Shown here: positions 24,070-33,829 of the stretch, in pieces
Position numbering within the stretch: the stretch's first letter is position 1
Layout: every line of letters begins with the position of its first letter
From: Chloroflexota bacterium
GTDB taxonomy: Bacteria; Chloroflexota; Anaerolineae; Promineifilales; Promineifilaceae
DNA length: 49,501 nucleotides
Assembly (NCBI GenBank): GCA_029559155.1
Contig: JAKQCM010000031.1
Location: 1-49,501, forward strand
Direction: 5' to 3'
Position numbers and translations under genes: made by a program
Notes under the pieces: model-generated
Databases searched by the model: none
Told to the model about the DNA's origin: nothing
What the model saw: only the letters and a program-made list of their open reading frames with translations

Positions 24070-24161
24070 AAGAGATAGAGATTAGAGATAGAGATAGAGA
24101 TAGGTAGAGATTGGAGATTGGAGATTTGTTGTTCTCGTGAATCTCCAATCTCCAATCTCCA
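24070..24161. repeat. GGAGATT/TAGAGA array between convergent genes
   Basis: The left arm starts as hexamers (TAGAGA), then passes into heptamers (TTGGAGA) at about 24110. The reverse arm ATCTCCAATCTCC is at about 24140-24161. The transition within one arm suggests that hexamer and heptamer arrays share an origin. Confidence 0.8.
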
Positions 24162-24164
24162 CCC

Positions 24165-25328
24165 TTACAACCCCAACCCCCAGGTGTATTCCAAACTGCC
24201 AAACCCCTGCCCCATGGTGTCTTGGGTGATGGGTTGGCCCTGGACACGGCCGTTTAACCCCGCCATCCTGAACATAAACTCGTTGTAATTCCAATGGCTG
24301 CGCAGCCAGCCGCCCAGCAGCGGGCGGTCGATGTAGAGATTGGCGTGTCCGTAGGGCGCGGCGCGAAAATTAACAAAATCGCCCTGTTTGTTGCTCACCT
24401 GCACGTCGAATTGCGGATGGCGACCAAGCCCCAGGACAGGCGTGACCCGCGCGGTGGTGAATGTGATTTGTGCGGACGCGCCGGCCCAATCCCAAAAACC
24501 GGCGGGCAAAATGGAAACGGCCGTTTGCTCCTTCTGGTTGCTGTCAAAAAAATGATACCCGCGCCGCAGCAAATTCAACCCCACATACGGCACGTAGGCC
24601 GAAAACATCGAGCCATCCGGGAACAAGGCCCAAATCCATTTCCAGGGGAACGTGGGCACATTCAGGCACACGCGCTGGAAATAGCCCAATCCTTCCAGCG
24701 TTTCCCGGCCGGTGGGCAGGTCAAATTCGCCGCGAAAGTTCATGCGCCGCCAGGCGATGAAATGCGTCCCACCCAGCGGGGTGTCCAGGTTGATCGATTC
24801 GTGGGGTGAATTGTGCAGGCAGTCGAGATCGCCCCAGGCTTCAAAGTGCGCGGAACCTTTTTGGCCGTAAACGTGGGCCTCCAGGGTGAGCGGACGGCCG
24901 TTGCCGCGGCCAATTTCCAGGCCAAGGGGACGGCCATCCGGCTGAGTGGTTGTGCACTGAATAAAAGAGTCCGGCGCGGAGAGGGTGGCAACGGCCGTAC
25001 TCCTCACAAAATCCTCATACACCTGACCGCCATCACAATACCAGCCATTCACCATGGCGCTAAACTGGTCCACGCCGCCTGTTATCGGCCGGTTCAGGTC
25101 CAGGCCGGGCAGCCAACGGTCATTGATGCGAATTTGTTCGCCTGCCCGCGCCGCGATGGAAAACATCATCTGTCGCGGACCGTAACCTTCTTTTTCTCTT
25201 GGGAACAGGATAAAAAACCACCAGGAAGAGGAGGTTGGTTTTTGCATTTCCGGCATTTGCGACCAGATCAGGTCATAGACACGTTGGTGTTCGGCCAGGG
25301 ATTTGAATTGGGGGGAGGAATTGTTCAT
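24165..25328 (-). CDS. Unrecognised 387-residue protein, possibly AttH/CrtC-like
   Basis: The start at 25328 is supported by AAGGAGA. There is no signal peptide or membrane helix. The protein is rich in Trp, Phe and Gly and appears mostly beta. Features such as SSSWWFFILFP near residue 34, paired hydrophobic strands, and a C-terminal GSLEYTWGLGL recall lipocalin-type AttH or hydroxyneurosporene-synthase-like (CrtC) proteins, but this is a weak guess with no catalytic residue identified. It stands alone, convergent with the importer operon. Confidence 0.65.
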   Translation of the reverse strand: MNNSSPQFKSLAEHQRVYDLIWSQMPEMQKPTSSSWWFFILFPREKEGYGPRQMMFSIAARAGEQIRINDRWLPGLDLNRPITGGVDQFSAMVNGWYCDGGQVYEDFVRSTAVATLSAPDSFIQCTTTQPDGRPLGLEIGRGNGRPLTLEAHVYGQKGSAHFEAWGDLDCLHNSPHESINLDTPLGGTHFIAWRRMNFRGEFDLPTGRETLEGLGYFQRVCLNVPTFPWKWIWALFPDGSMFSAYVPYVGLNLLRRGYHFFDSNQKEQTAVSILPAGFWDWAGASAQITFTTARVTPVLGLGRHPQFDVQVSNKQGDFVNFRAAPYGHANLYIDRPLLGGWLRSHWNYNEFMFRMAGLNGRVQGQPITQDTMGQGFGSLEYTWGLGL

Positions 25329-25368
25329 GCGTCTCCTTCTGGGTAGGTGTGGGCAGCGGCAGCCTATG

Positions 25369-25547
25369 GCAGATTAAAAAATTAATCCGGTAATCGAGAG
25401 ACGTGTCATGCTGAGAGCCTGTGCTGAGCTTGCCGAAGTATCCTCCGAAGCATCCCATTTGCTTGAAATGACCGAGTGATAGGGATTCTTCGCTCCGAAG
25501 ACTCCGCTCAGAATGACCAGTTCATTACCTGATTGTTTTCTTAAAGA
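25369..25547. mobile_element. MITE-like element, copy 2 (179 bp)
   Basis: Nearly identical to copy 3 (27630-27808), in the same orientation and of the same length, with only a handful of differences seen by eye. Its inner ends are GTCATGCTGAG and CTCAGAATGAC. The outer arms (AATCCGGTAATCGA and ATTACCTGATT) are also inverted. It has no coding capacity. The rest of the 327-bp gap holds only an ACGGCCGT octamer (about 25609) and the next promoter. Confidence 0.85.
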
Positions 25548-25642
25548 TCAATAGCATCTGGCGGAACGGCCGCAAAGTTTAGTATGCAATCGCCCTGTCT
25601 CGCTAAAACGGCCGTCCCTTTTAGCTCTTTTGCCTAAAGTGC

Positions 25643-25648
25643 TATAAT
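25643..25648 (+). promoter_or_regulatory. -10 box TATAAT, leaderless
   Basis: A perfect TATAAT ends 7 nt before the ATG at 25656, and there is no Shine-Dalgarno sequence. The -35 area (TTTAGC at 25620-25625) is weak. Confidence 0.6.
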
Positions 25649-25655
25649 CGCCCAC

Positions 25656-26462
25656 ATGGGTTTTCCGATTTGGACATTATGGGGCATGGCCCTGAGTTCT
25701 GTTGGCGCGTTGCTCGCGGTTGGTCTGGCGCTGGCCGCCCAATCGCCCAAGTTTCTGGTGCGGATGCGCCTGGCCGGGTATCGGCTGGATTTACGCGCCC
25801 GTGCTTTTACCGGCTACGGCTTTGCCCTGATCCTGCTGGCCTTTGGTTTTTTCCTGGCGGGCGTACCTATCGGCGAAGACGCCATCGGCGCGCCAACGGC
25901 CGTCGCAGAAATTACGCCGACGCCAGAAAATGATGGCCTGGAAATCATCGGCGGGGCGATTGAGACACCACTCACCCCTGCGGCCACCCGCCCCAACTCC
26001 CTGACGCCGGCCAGCGGCGCGTTTGGCGGCCCGCCGCCCAGCGCAGCCACCGAAACAGCCGCCGCTGCTCTGGCCTCGGGAAGCGAAATCAGCGCCACGC
26101 TGGAAACAACCACCGGAACCCTCACGCCCGGTCCGGCGGCTACGCCAACGGCCGTTGCCAGCACACCCACGCGCACGCCTTCCCCCACAGCAACCCCCAC
26201 AGCCACGCCCACCATCACCCCTACGCCAACCCTCACGCCCACACCCATAGAGGGTAAAACGGCCGTCATTGATGTGGGCGGCGGCACTGTCTGGCTGCGC
26301 CGTTCCCCGGATGGGCAAAACCTGACCATTCTCAACCACGGCGATACGGTCATCTTGCTTGGCGGGCACGCCAATCGCGCCGGCAGCCTCTGGCAAGAAG
26401 TTCAAACCGTTCAGGGCGAGTTAGGGTGGATTCAGGCCAACTTCCTCATCAACACCAATTAG
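25656..26462 (+). CDS. Membrane protein with Thr/Pro linker and SH3b domain
   Basis: This is a 268-residue surface protein. Two hydrophobic segments (about 5-30 and 50-72) are probably membrane helices. A long Thr/Pro/Ala linker (about 78-195) follows, then a bacterial SH3-like domain (about 200-268: VIDVGGGTVWLRRSPDGQ, then GELGWIQANFL). SH3b domains usually bind cell-wall material. It is co-oriented head to tail against thrC (convergent, 16 bp apart). Three octamers encode TAV within the linker region. It lies between two direct copies of a MITE-like element. Confidence 0.8.
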   Translation: MGFPIWTLWGMALSSVGALLAVGLALAAQSPKFLVRMRLAGYRLDLRARAFTGYGFALILLAFGFFLAGVPIGEDAIGAPTAVAEITPTPENDGLEIIGGAIETPLTPAATRPNSLTPASGAFGGPPPSAATETAAAALASGSEISATLETTTGTLTPGPAATPTAVASTPTRTPSPTATPTATPTITPTPTLTPTPIEGKTAVIDVGGGTVWLRRSPDGQNLTILNHGDTVILLGGHANRAGSLWQEVQTVQGELGWIQANFLINTN

Positions 26463-26478
26463 CGACAGTCGGCGGCGG

Positions 26479-27537
26479 TCACTTGCTGGCGGCTAAATAC
26501 GCTTCCAGCGCCTCCACATTGGCCGGTAAGGTAAGCGGCGGGGTGGCCTGATCAACGGCCGTCGCCGGATCCTTCAGGCCATGACCGGTGAGAATGCAGA
26601 CGGCCGTTTTACCCACCGGGTCAATCTCGCCCAATTCAATCTGCTGCTTCAACGCCGCCAGCCCGGTAGCCGAAGCCGGCTCCACAAACACCCCTTCCAG
26701 GCGGGCCAACAGCTTCCAGCTTTCCAGGATTTTGGCGTCGGTAACGGCCGTGATAATCCCCCCAGACTCATCCAACGCTTCCAACGCCTGACGCCAACGC
26801 GCCGGATTGCCGATGCGAATGGCTGTCGCCAGCGTTTCCGGTTTCTCCACAACATGCCCCAATACAATCGGAGCCGAACCGGCCGCCTGCCCGCCTAAAA
26901 TGCGCGGCAAACCTTTGCCATACTGCTTATACCCCAGCCAATAAGCCGAGATATTGCCCGCGTTCCCCACCGGCAGGCAGTGCCAATCTGGCGCTTGCCC
27001 ACCCAACTGGTCGATAATTTCAAACGAACCGGTTTTTTGCCCTTCCAGGCGCCAGGGATTCACCGAATTCACCAGAGCGATGGGCAGCCGCTCCACAATC
27101 GCCCGCACCATATCCAGCCCATCGTCAAACGAGCCATTGATGCTGATAACTTCGGCCCCATAGGCCAGAGAAGCGGCCAACTTGCCTAAAGCAATTTTGC
27201 CTTCAGGAACCAATACCAGGCAGCGCAGCCCCGCCCGCGCCGCATAAGCCGCGGCGCTGGCCGCCGTGTTGCCCGTGCTGGCGCAAATCACCGTCTTGGC
27301 CCCCTCGCGCACAGCCTGAGTGATTGCCGCCGTCATCCCCCGATCCTTAAACGAACCGGTCGGGTTCAGCCCTTCGTATTTCAGATACAGCTTCAGGCCA
27401 GCCTTTGGCGCAATCTGTTCTGCCAGCCGGTCGGCGCGAATTAAGGGCGTATTGCCCTCATTCAAGGTCACGATCTGCACGTCATCAGCAAAGGGCAAAT
27501 ATGCCCGGTATTGTTGGATAACTCCTTGCCACTTCAT
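26479..27537 (-). CDS. thrC: Threonine synthase
   Basis: ThrC converts O-phosphohomoserine to L-threonine with PLP. The 352-residue product has the PLP lysine in NPTGSFKDRG (near residue 60), the ASTGNTAAS serine/asparagine loop and the NSVNPWRLEGQKTGSFEI segment of the short-chain class. ATG 27537 is chosen because GGAAGGTGAG lies at a suitable distance upstream; the GTG three codons earlier is too near. It contains several octamers. No other threonine gene is adjacent. It converges on the SH3b gene. Confidence 0.92.
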   Translation of the reverse strand: MKWQGVIQQYRAYLPFADDVQIVTLNEGNTPLIRADRLAEQIAPKAGLKLYLKYEGLNPTGSFKDRGMTAAITQAVREGAKTVICASTGNTAASAAAYAARAGLRCLVLVPEGKIALGKLAASLAYGAEVISINGSFDDGLDMVRAIVERLPIALVNSVNPWRLEGQKTGSFEIIDQLGGQAPDWHCLPVGNAGNISAYWLGYKQYGKGLPRILGGQAAGSAPIVLGHVVEKPETLATAIRIGNPARWRQALEALDESGGIITAVTDAKILESWKLLARLEGVFVEPASATGLAALKQQIELGEIDPVGKTAVCILTGHGLKDPATAVDQATPPLTLPANVEALEAYLAASK

Positions 27538-27629
27538 CTTGTTCACTCACCTTCCATGAAAAAGGTGCAGCGTAGGCTGCACCTTCTCTGAAATAATTAA
27601 CTCATGTACCTTCTGGTGAAAACCCTATT

Positions 27630-27808
27630 GCAGATTAAAAAATTAATCCGGTAATCGAGAGACGTGTCATGCTGAGAGCCTGTGCTGAGGCCGCCGAAGC
27701 ATCCTCCGAAGCATCCCAATTGCTTGAAATGACCGAGTGATAGGGATTCTTCGCTCCGAAGGCTCCGCTCAGAATGACCAGTTCATTACCTGATTGTTTT
27801 CTTAAAGA
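27630..27808. mobile_element. MITE-like element, copy 3 (179 bp)
   Basis: Near-identical direct copy of 25369-25547. The 420-bp gap (27538-27957) holds this element, a small inverted AACCCTTAGGGTTT at about 27815-27830, and sequence without a recognisable gene. Confidence 0.85.
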
Positions 27809-27957
27809 CCAAAAAAACCCTTAGGGTTTACGCCCCGCGCCGTGCGAAAACTCACCAGTTTTTTCTGTCTTCATCCCACAAAATTTAAAAAGGCTGTTCG
27901 CAAACTAGACGGATGCGTCAGCGTGGACACCTGCTGTAATGCCGGGTTTTGTTTGTG

Positions 27958-28248
27958 TCACGCTTCCAGTTGGTAATTGGGGATCTTCGGGCTGAGATGG
28001 TGAATGTGGTGGAAGCCAATGTTGCCGGTAAACCATTGCAGCACTTTGGGCAGTTTATAAAACGAACTGCCTTGTAAAACGGCCGTGGCATAATCCCACT
28101 CTTCGCCGCCGGCCCTATAGGTGTCCTCGAATTGGTGCTGGACGAAAAAGAGCCATATTCTCACGGCGGAGACGATGAACAACAGCGGCAAATGGACCAT
28201 CCGGAACGGCCGAAACCCAATGATCGAACTTCCGCCAGCATCGGCCAA
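27958..28248 (-). pseudogene. C-terminal remnant of a membrane fatty-acid desaturase
   Basis: The minus-strand reading contains LFFVQHQFEDTY, GSSFYKLPKVLQWFTGN and IGFHHIHHLSPKIPNY, the hallmark C-terminal part of DesA-type acyl-lipid desaturases, including the third His box HHIHH. About 90 residues of a usual 330-370 remain. The first two His boxes are absent, and the frame stops right after NYQLEA, where the family continues with a conserved tail. Upstream sequence to 28389 shows no continuation that I can read. It is therefore a decayed fragment, perhaps left by rearrangement near the adjacent repeat element. Confidence 0.75.
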
Positions 28249-28389
28249 AGCGAGGCGATCATCTGACTGTAACGCGGGCAGCCGGATTGGGAAATGGAGG
28301 ACCTACGGCCGTTTAGCTTCTGTTCATACTGGCAAAAGAAAAACCGCCACTCGCCGAAGATACCAATGCGACGGGTGACGGTTGCAGGT

Positions 28390-30429
<2,040 letters not shown>

Positions 30430-30450
30430 GGAGTTGAAAAAGTTGGCGGT

Positions 30451-30492
30451 TAGAGATTGGAGATTAGTTCAATCTCTAATCTCCAATCTCCA
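30451..30492. repeat. GGAGATT hairpin within an operon
   Basis: The short arms TAGAGATTGGAGATTAG and its near reverse complement sit between the LolA-like gene and the ABC exporter gene. The hairpin may reduce read-through or stabilise the upstream message. Confidence 0.85.
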
Positions 30493-30509
30493 TTTACAGT
30501 TCAGTCCGT

Positions 30510-31643
30510 CTATTGCAGCGATTCGGCTAAAGCGAGCGCTTCGGCCGGGGTCAGGTCGCCGCCAATCCAGTAGGTGACGTCGCCTTCGGTCCAGGTGAGC
30601 AAGCTTTGCGCGCCGTTTTCATCGCGGTAGAGGGTTCCATCTACGCCGCGCACGCTCACGGTTTCGCCGGTTTGGTCACGTTCGGGCACGGCCGTTGCCG
30701 GGCCTTGAGCCACCGTAAAGCCGCCATCGGCGCGCGTGTAGCGCTGCACCACGGCCCCGCGTATTTCCGTCGCGCCAACAAAGGTGGCATCGGCGGGCAG
30801 AGGTGTCGGAGACAGGGCGTCCAGGTTGGCGGTTTGTTCGGCCGTTAATTCTTGCGGTTTCAGGTCAGCCAGGCGAACCACTTCTGCGCCTTCGGGAATG
30901 ACAAAGGTGAAGAGGCTGTCATTAACGCCCTGGTTGAGTTCCAGGGTTGTGGCCGTGGCGCTGCCGGAACCCATCGCGCCTTCGGCGTACTCCACGGACA
31001 GCGGCGCGCCGTCTTCAGGGCGCACGTAAACTTTCAGGAAGCCACCGGCGGCGCGGACCTCGTCGGGCATTTGTTCCGGGATGGGGATCAGGCGCAGGCC
31101 GTGGGCGTTGCTGCTGCCGATTTGGGCATCGGTGATGCGTTCAGCGGTGAAGTATTCCAGCAGTTTGGCGACAGCTTCTTCCGGGGTTTCGGGATGGTCC
31201 ATTTCGTCGTGGTTGAAGTTGGGATCGGCCTCGAATGGTTGATTGGCCATTTGCTCGGCGATGTAGGCGGCGGCTTCGTCAGCGTTGCCGACGAGGACTT
31301 TGTTTTCTTGTGGATGCCACAGCCAGAAGTTGTAGCCATCGGTAACGGCCGTTGTTCCCACCATCGCACTTTCGGTCGCATCCAACACTTCGGCGCGGAA
31401 GGCGGGTTCGCCGTTGGGTCCTACGGCCAATTTGCCCCACATCTCCACGGTTCCGCTGGCGCTCATATCTGGCGTGCTTACGTTAAACGTAGCCACGGCG
31501 TGCCCATCGGTGACGGTTTGCATGGTTTCCATGGCTTGCACCAGCAGGTCTTCGGCGGTGGGCTGCATGGCAAATGCGGCCAGGCCCAGGCTGACCAGCA
31601 GCAGTAAAACGATAGAACCGATCAATAGTTTTTTGTTTTGCAT
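30510..31643 (-). CDS. LolA-like exported protein, DUF4367 type
   Basis: This 377-residue exported protein starts with a signal or anchor helix (KKLLIGSIVLLLLVSLGLAAFA). The body resembles outer-membrane-lipoprotein-sorting-like folds (LLVQAMETMQTVTDGHAVATFNVSTPDMSASGTVEMW), and a C-terminal DUF4367-like part (about 290-377) ends in GDVTYWIGGDLTPAEALALAESLQ. AAGGAG supports the ATG at 31643. Together with the MacB-like gene it could form a two-component envelope system, as this pairing is common in Chloroflexota and Firmicutes. The ligand is unknown. Confidence 0.78.
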   Translation of the reverse strand: MQNKKLLIGSIVLLLLVSLGLAAFAMQPTAEDLLVQAMETMQTVTDGHAVATFNVSTPDMSASGTVEMWGKLAVGPNGEPAFRAEVLDATESAMVGTTAVTDGYNFWLWHPQENKVLVGNADEAAAYIAEQMANQPFEADPNFNHDEMDHPETPEEAVAKLLEYFTAERITDAQIGSSNAHGLRLIPIPEQMPDEVRAAGGFLKVYVRPEDGAPLSVEYAEGAMGSGSATATTLELNQGVNDSLFTFVIPEGAEVVRLADLKPQELTAEQTANLDALSPTPLPADATFVGATEIRGAVVQRYTRADGGFTVAQGPATAVPERDQTGETVSVRGVDGTLYRDENGAQSLLTWTEGDVTYWIGGDLTPAEALALAESLQ

Positions 31644-31708
31644 GGGTGACTCCTTGTGTGGCGCTTAAAACGCATTTCCGTGATTGCCTTGTCCTAAGCG
31701 CGTGTTTG

Positions 31709-31736
31709 AGAACGTCTCATTTAGATTTTAGAACGT
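31709..31736. promoter_or_regulatory. Direct repeat AGAACGT, 21 bp apart
   Basis: AGAACGT occurs at 31709-31715 and at 31730-31736, two helical turns apart. They lie within the small palindromes GAGAACGTCTC and GAACGTTC. The site is 66-93 bp upstream of the LolA-like gene and could be an operator for the exporter unit. Confidence 0.4.
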
Positions 31737-31835
31737 TCACCCCTTAAACACCACACTTAGACGCTTTGTGACAGGCTTTGCTCATCAATTTATCAGGGCG
31801 TGGCTGATACGGCCGTGACCCAACCGCAACAAAAA

Positions 31836-31856
31836 GGGCAACCTGATTGGTTGCCC
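31836..31856 (-). terminator. Terminator of the LysW-like gene
   Basis: GGGCAACC pairs with GGTTGCCC around a 5-nt loop. On the minus strand it is followed by a run of five U. It lies 80 nt past the LysW-like stop. Confidence 0.8.
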
Positions 31857-31935
31857 CGAAAAATTTATAAACCAGTAGTTTGTGAAACCAATAACCGGGG
31901 TTATCGGCAGAACAAATGGGAATTGTCAGGTGGGT

Positions 31936-32181
31936 TTAATCGTCGTAGGCGGCGGGGAAATCCTCGTAGCTGTTCTGGGGGCTTCGGGTACGGGTATGGC
32001 GTGGTTCTTCCTCGTAAGAGAGATCTTCAAACGCCCAGTCGAGTTCCAACGGTGTCAGATCGACAACCTCCAAAGCGGTCCCACATTCCCGGCATTGAAT
32101 CCGCTGGCCCAGTCTTGGGGTACGCAGTCTTATCCGGGAGTCGCATTCAGGACAATAACTAAATTCTTTCTTTACGGTCAT
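31936..32181 (-). CDS. LysW-like zinc-ribbon protein without the carrier tail
   Basis: This is an 81-residue protein. Its zinc ribbon is CPEC (10-13) and CREC (30-33), followed by GTALEVVDLTPLELDWAFEDL, which matches LysW/ArgW amino-group carrier proteins of lysine and arginine synthesis. Canonical carriers end in EDWGE, whose last Glu is the attachment point. Here the chain continues with a polar tail and ends AAYDD. The protein may therefore not carry amino acids, or may use another acidic end. No lysX or other carrier-pathway gene is near. It may be a zinc-binding paralogue with another role. Confidence 0.75.
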   Translation of the reverse strand: MTVKKEFSYCPECDSRIRLRTPRLGQRIQCRECGTALEVVDLTPLELDWAFEDLSYEEEPRHTRTRSPQNSYEDFPAAYDD

Positions 32182-32360
32182 CCTTTCAACCTCACACTAA
32201 CAACTCGTCTGCTCCGTTCATTTTGGGTGTTGATTTTAGGAGCAGCGTACTTACATATTGGGCCAAAATACAAGATTCGTGTGCGAAAGTTTGGGGCATA
32301 CGTGTTTAAAATCCGTACAAATACAGGCAAAAACGTCTCAATTGTGTACCAAAACGGCTG

Positions 32361-33047
32361 TCAGGTGTTCTCCAGGGTAAATCGGTAGCCGACACCGGGC
32401 ACATTTTGGATGAATTGAGGTGTTGAATTGTCTGGTTCCATCTTGCGCCGCAGACGGCTGATCAACCCTCGAACCAGTTCGCGGCTGCCCTGGCCGGTGT
32501 AGCCCCACACGCGTTCGACGATCAAATCTACGGGCACGACTTGCTCGCGGTTGACCATGAGGATGTAGAGCAGGCGGAATTCCAGTTGGGTCAGGCGGCG
32601 TGGTTTTTGGCCGAGAATGGTGACGGTGCGTGTGTCGGGGTCCAGTCTTACTTCGTTGACATCTAGTTGTGGCAGGACAAAGGTGGGGATGGTGCGTGTG
32701 CGTCGCAGGAGCGCGAGGATGTATTCGTGGAGGACGCGCGGAGCGACGGGGCGGGAGAGGACCAAATCGGCGCCGGCGTGAAGCAGCTGGCAGAGTTCGT
32801 CTTCGGAGGGGTTTTCAACAATGACCAGGCAGGGGATTTGGGTGACGTTGCGCAGTTCGAGGAGGTCGTTGGGCAGTTGACGGCCGTCTTTCACTGCCAC
32901 CAAAACAAGATCGGCCGGGTGTTCTAACCATTTGACGGCGATGGCATGCAGATCACGGCCGTTGGCCACCGACAGCCCTGCATGTTTCAGAACAAAACTC
33001 AGAATATCACGTTCGTCAGGATTAGAAACAACCAGAATGGCCTGCAT
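32361..33047 (-). CDS. Response regulator with degenerate receiver and winged-helix output
   Basis: The 228-residue protein has an N-terminal receiver-like domain (1-120) and a C-terminal OmpR-type winged helix (about 125-225, ending NVPGVGYRFTLEN). The receiver lacks the key residues. The acidic pair is replaced in VVSNPDE, the phospho-acceptor position in DLVLVAVKDG is Ala, and the switch Lys before Pro is Arg (SRPVAP). It should not be phosphorylated in the usual way. No kinase gene is adjacent. The output domain is intact, so it is probably a DNA-binding regulator controlled by binding, level or dimerisation. Hemolysin III lies 24 bp upstream on the same strand. Confidence 0.85.
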   Translation of the reverse strand: MQAILVVSNPDERDILSFVLKHAGLSVANGRDLHAIAVKWLEHPADLVLVAVKDGRQLPNDLLELRNVTQIPCLVIVENPSEDELCQLLHAGADLVLSRPVAPRVLHEYILALLRRTRTIPTFVLPQLDVNEVRLDPDTRTVTILGQKPRRLTQLEFRLLYILMVNREQVVPVDLIVERVWGYTGQGSRELVRGLISRLRRKMEPDNSTPQFIQNVPGVGYRFTLENT

Positions 33048-33071
33048 GACACAACCACCCGATTTACCCCG

Positions 33072-33743
33072 CTAATGCGGTTGGAGCAAAGTTATGATAG
33101 AGAAAAAGTGGCAAATACTGCCGCCCAACACAAAAAGGTGCCAGATGGCGTGATTGTAGGGTAATTTTTGCCAGGCGTAGAAGATGACGCCCAGGGTATA
33201 TACTACACCGCCCGCCACCAGCATAAAAAGGCCTGTTGGCGGAATGGCGGCCATCATTTGTTTAAAGACCAGGACACACATCCAGCCCATGAGGACGTAG
33301 ATGATGGTGGCGATAATCTCCAATTTGCCCAGAAAGAACATTTTCCAGACGATGCCGGCGGCGGCCATGCCCCAGACCAGCGCAAAAAAGGTCCAGCCAA
33401 CGGCCGTGCCGCGCAAGCTCACCAACAAAAAAGGCGTGTATGTGCCAGCAATGAGCACATAAATAGAAGCATGATCAAATTTGCGCAGCGCGGCTTTGGC
33501 GCGCGGGCTTTGCAGGCTGTGATAAAGCGTTGAAGCCAGATAGAGCAAGAGCAGGCTGCTGCCGTATATGCTAAAACTGATAATGCGCCAGATATCACCG
33601 TAAACCACAGCCAAAACCACAAGCACAACAAGGCCGGCAACGCTTAAAGCCGCGCCAATGCCATGCGTGATGCTGTTGGCAATTTCTTCGTTACGGGTAT
33701 AAAACGGATTTTTCCAATTGGGTCTTTCTTGTAACAACCACAT
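33072..33743 (-). CDS. trhA: Hemolysin III / TrhA (PAQR-type) membrane protein
   Basis: This integral membrane protein has 223 residues and seven hydrophobic helices. The PAQR-type ligands are visible: STLYHSLQS with a His, FDHASIY with Asp and His, and the C-terminal NHAIWHLFVLGGSICHFFS. The bacterial members are linked to membrane-lipid homeostasis; the hemolysin name is historical. AGGAAG precedes the ATG. The downstream regulator gene begins 24 bp later and may be co-transcribed. Confidence 0.9.
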   Translation of the reverse strand: MWLLQERPNWKNPFYTRNEEIANSITHGIGAALSVAGLVVLVVLAVVYGDIWRIISFSIYGSSLLLLYLASTLYHSLQSPRAKAALRKFDHASIYVLIAGTYTPFLLVSLRGTAVGWTFFALVWGMAAAGIVWKMFFLGKLEIIATIIYVLMGWMCVLVFKQMMAAIPPTGLFMLVAGGVVYTLGVIFYAWQKLPYNHAIWHLFVLGGSICHFFSIITLLQPH

Positions 33744-33763
33744 GATGTGTTTCTTCCTGATTG

Positions 33764-33829
33764 GTAAGACCGTAAGGGTTTGATTTCCCCAAGGTCTAAC
33801 CTTTCACGGGCTTACCCCTGAGGGTCTAA
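33764..33829. repeat. Possible degenerate CCCCAAGGG-type element
   Basis: GTAAGGGTTTGATT, CCCCAAGGTCTAACC and CCCCTGAGGGTCTAA recall the family at 11370 and 47110. It overlaps the stop codon of the M24 peptidase gene. Confidence 0.4.
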
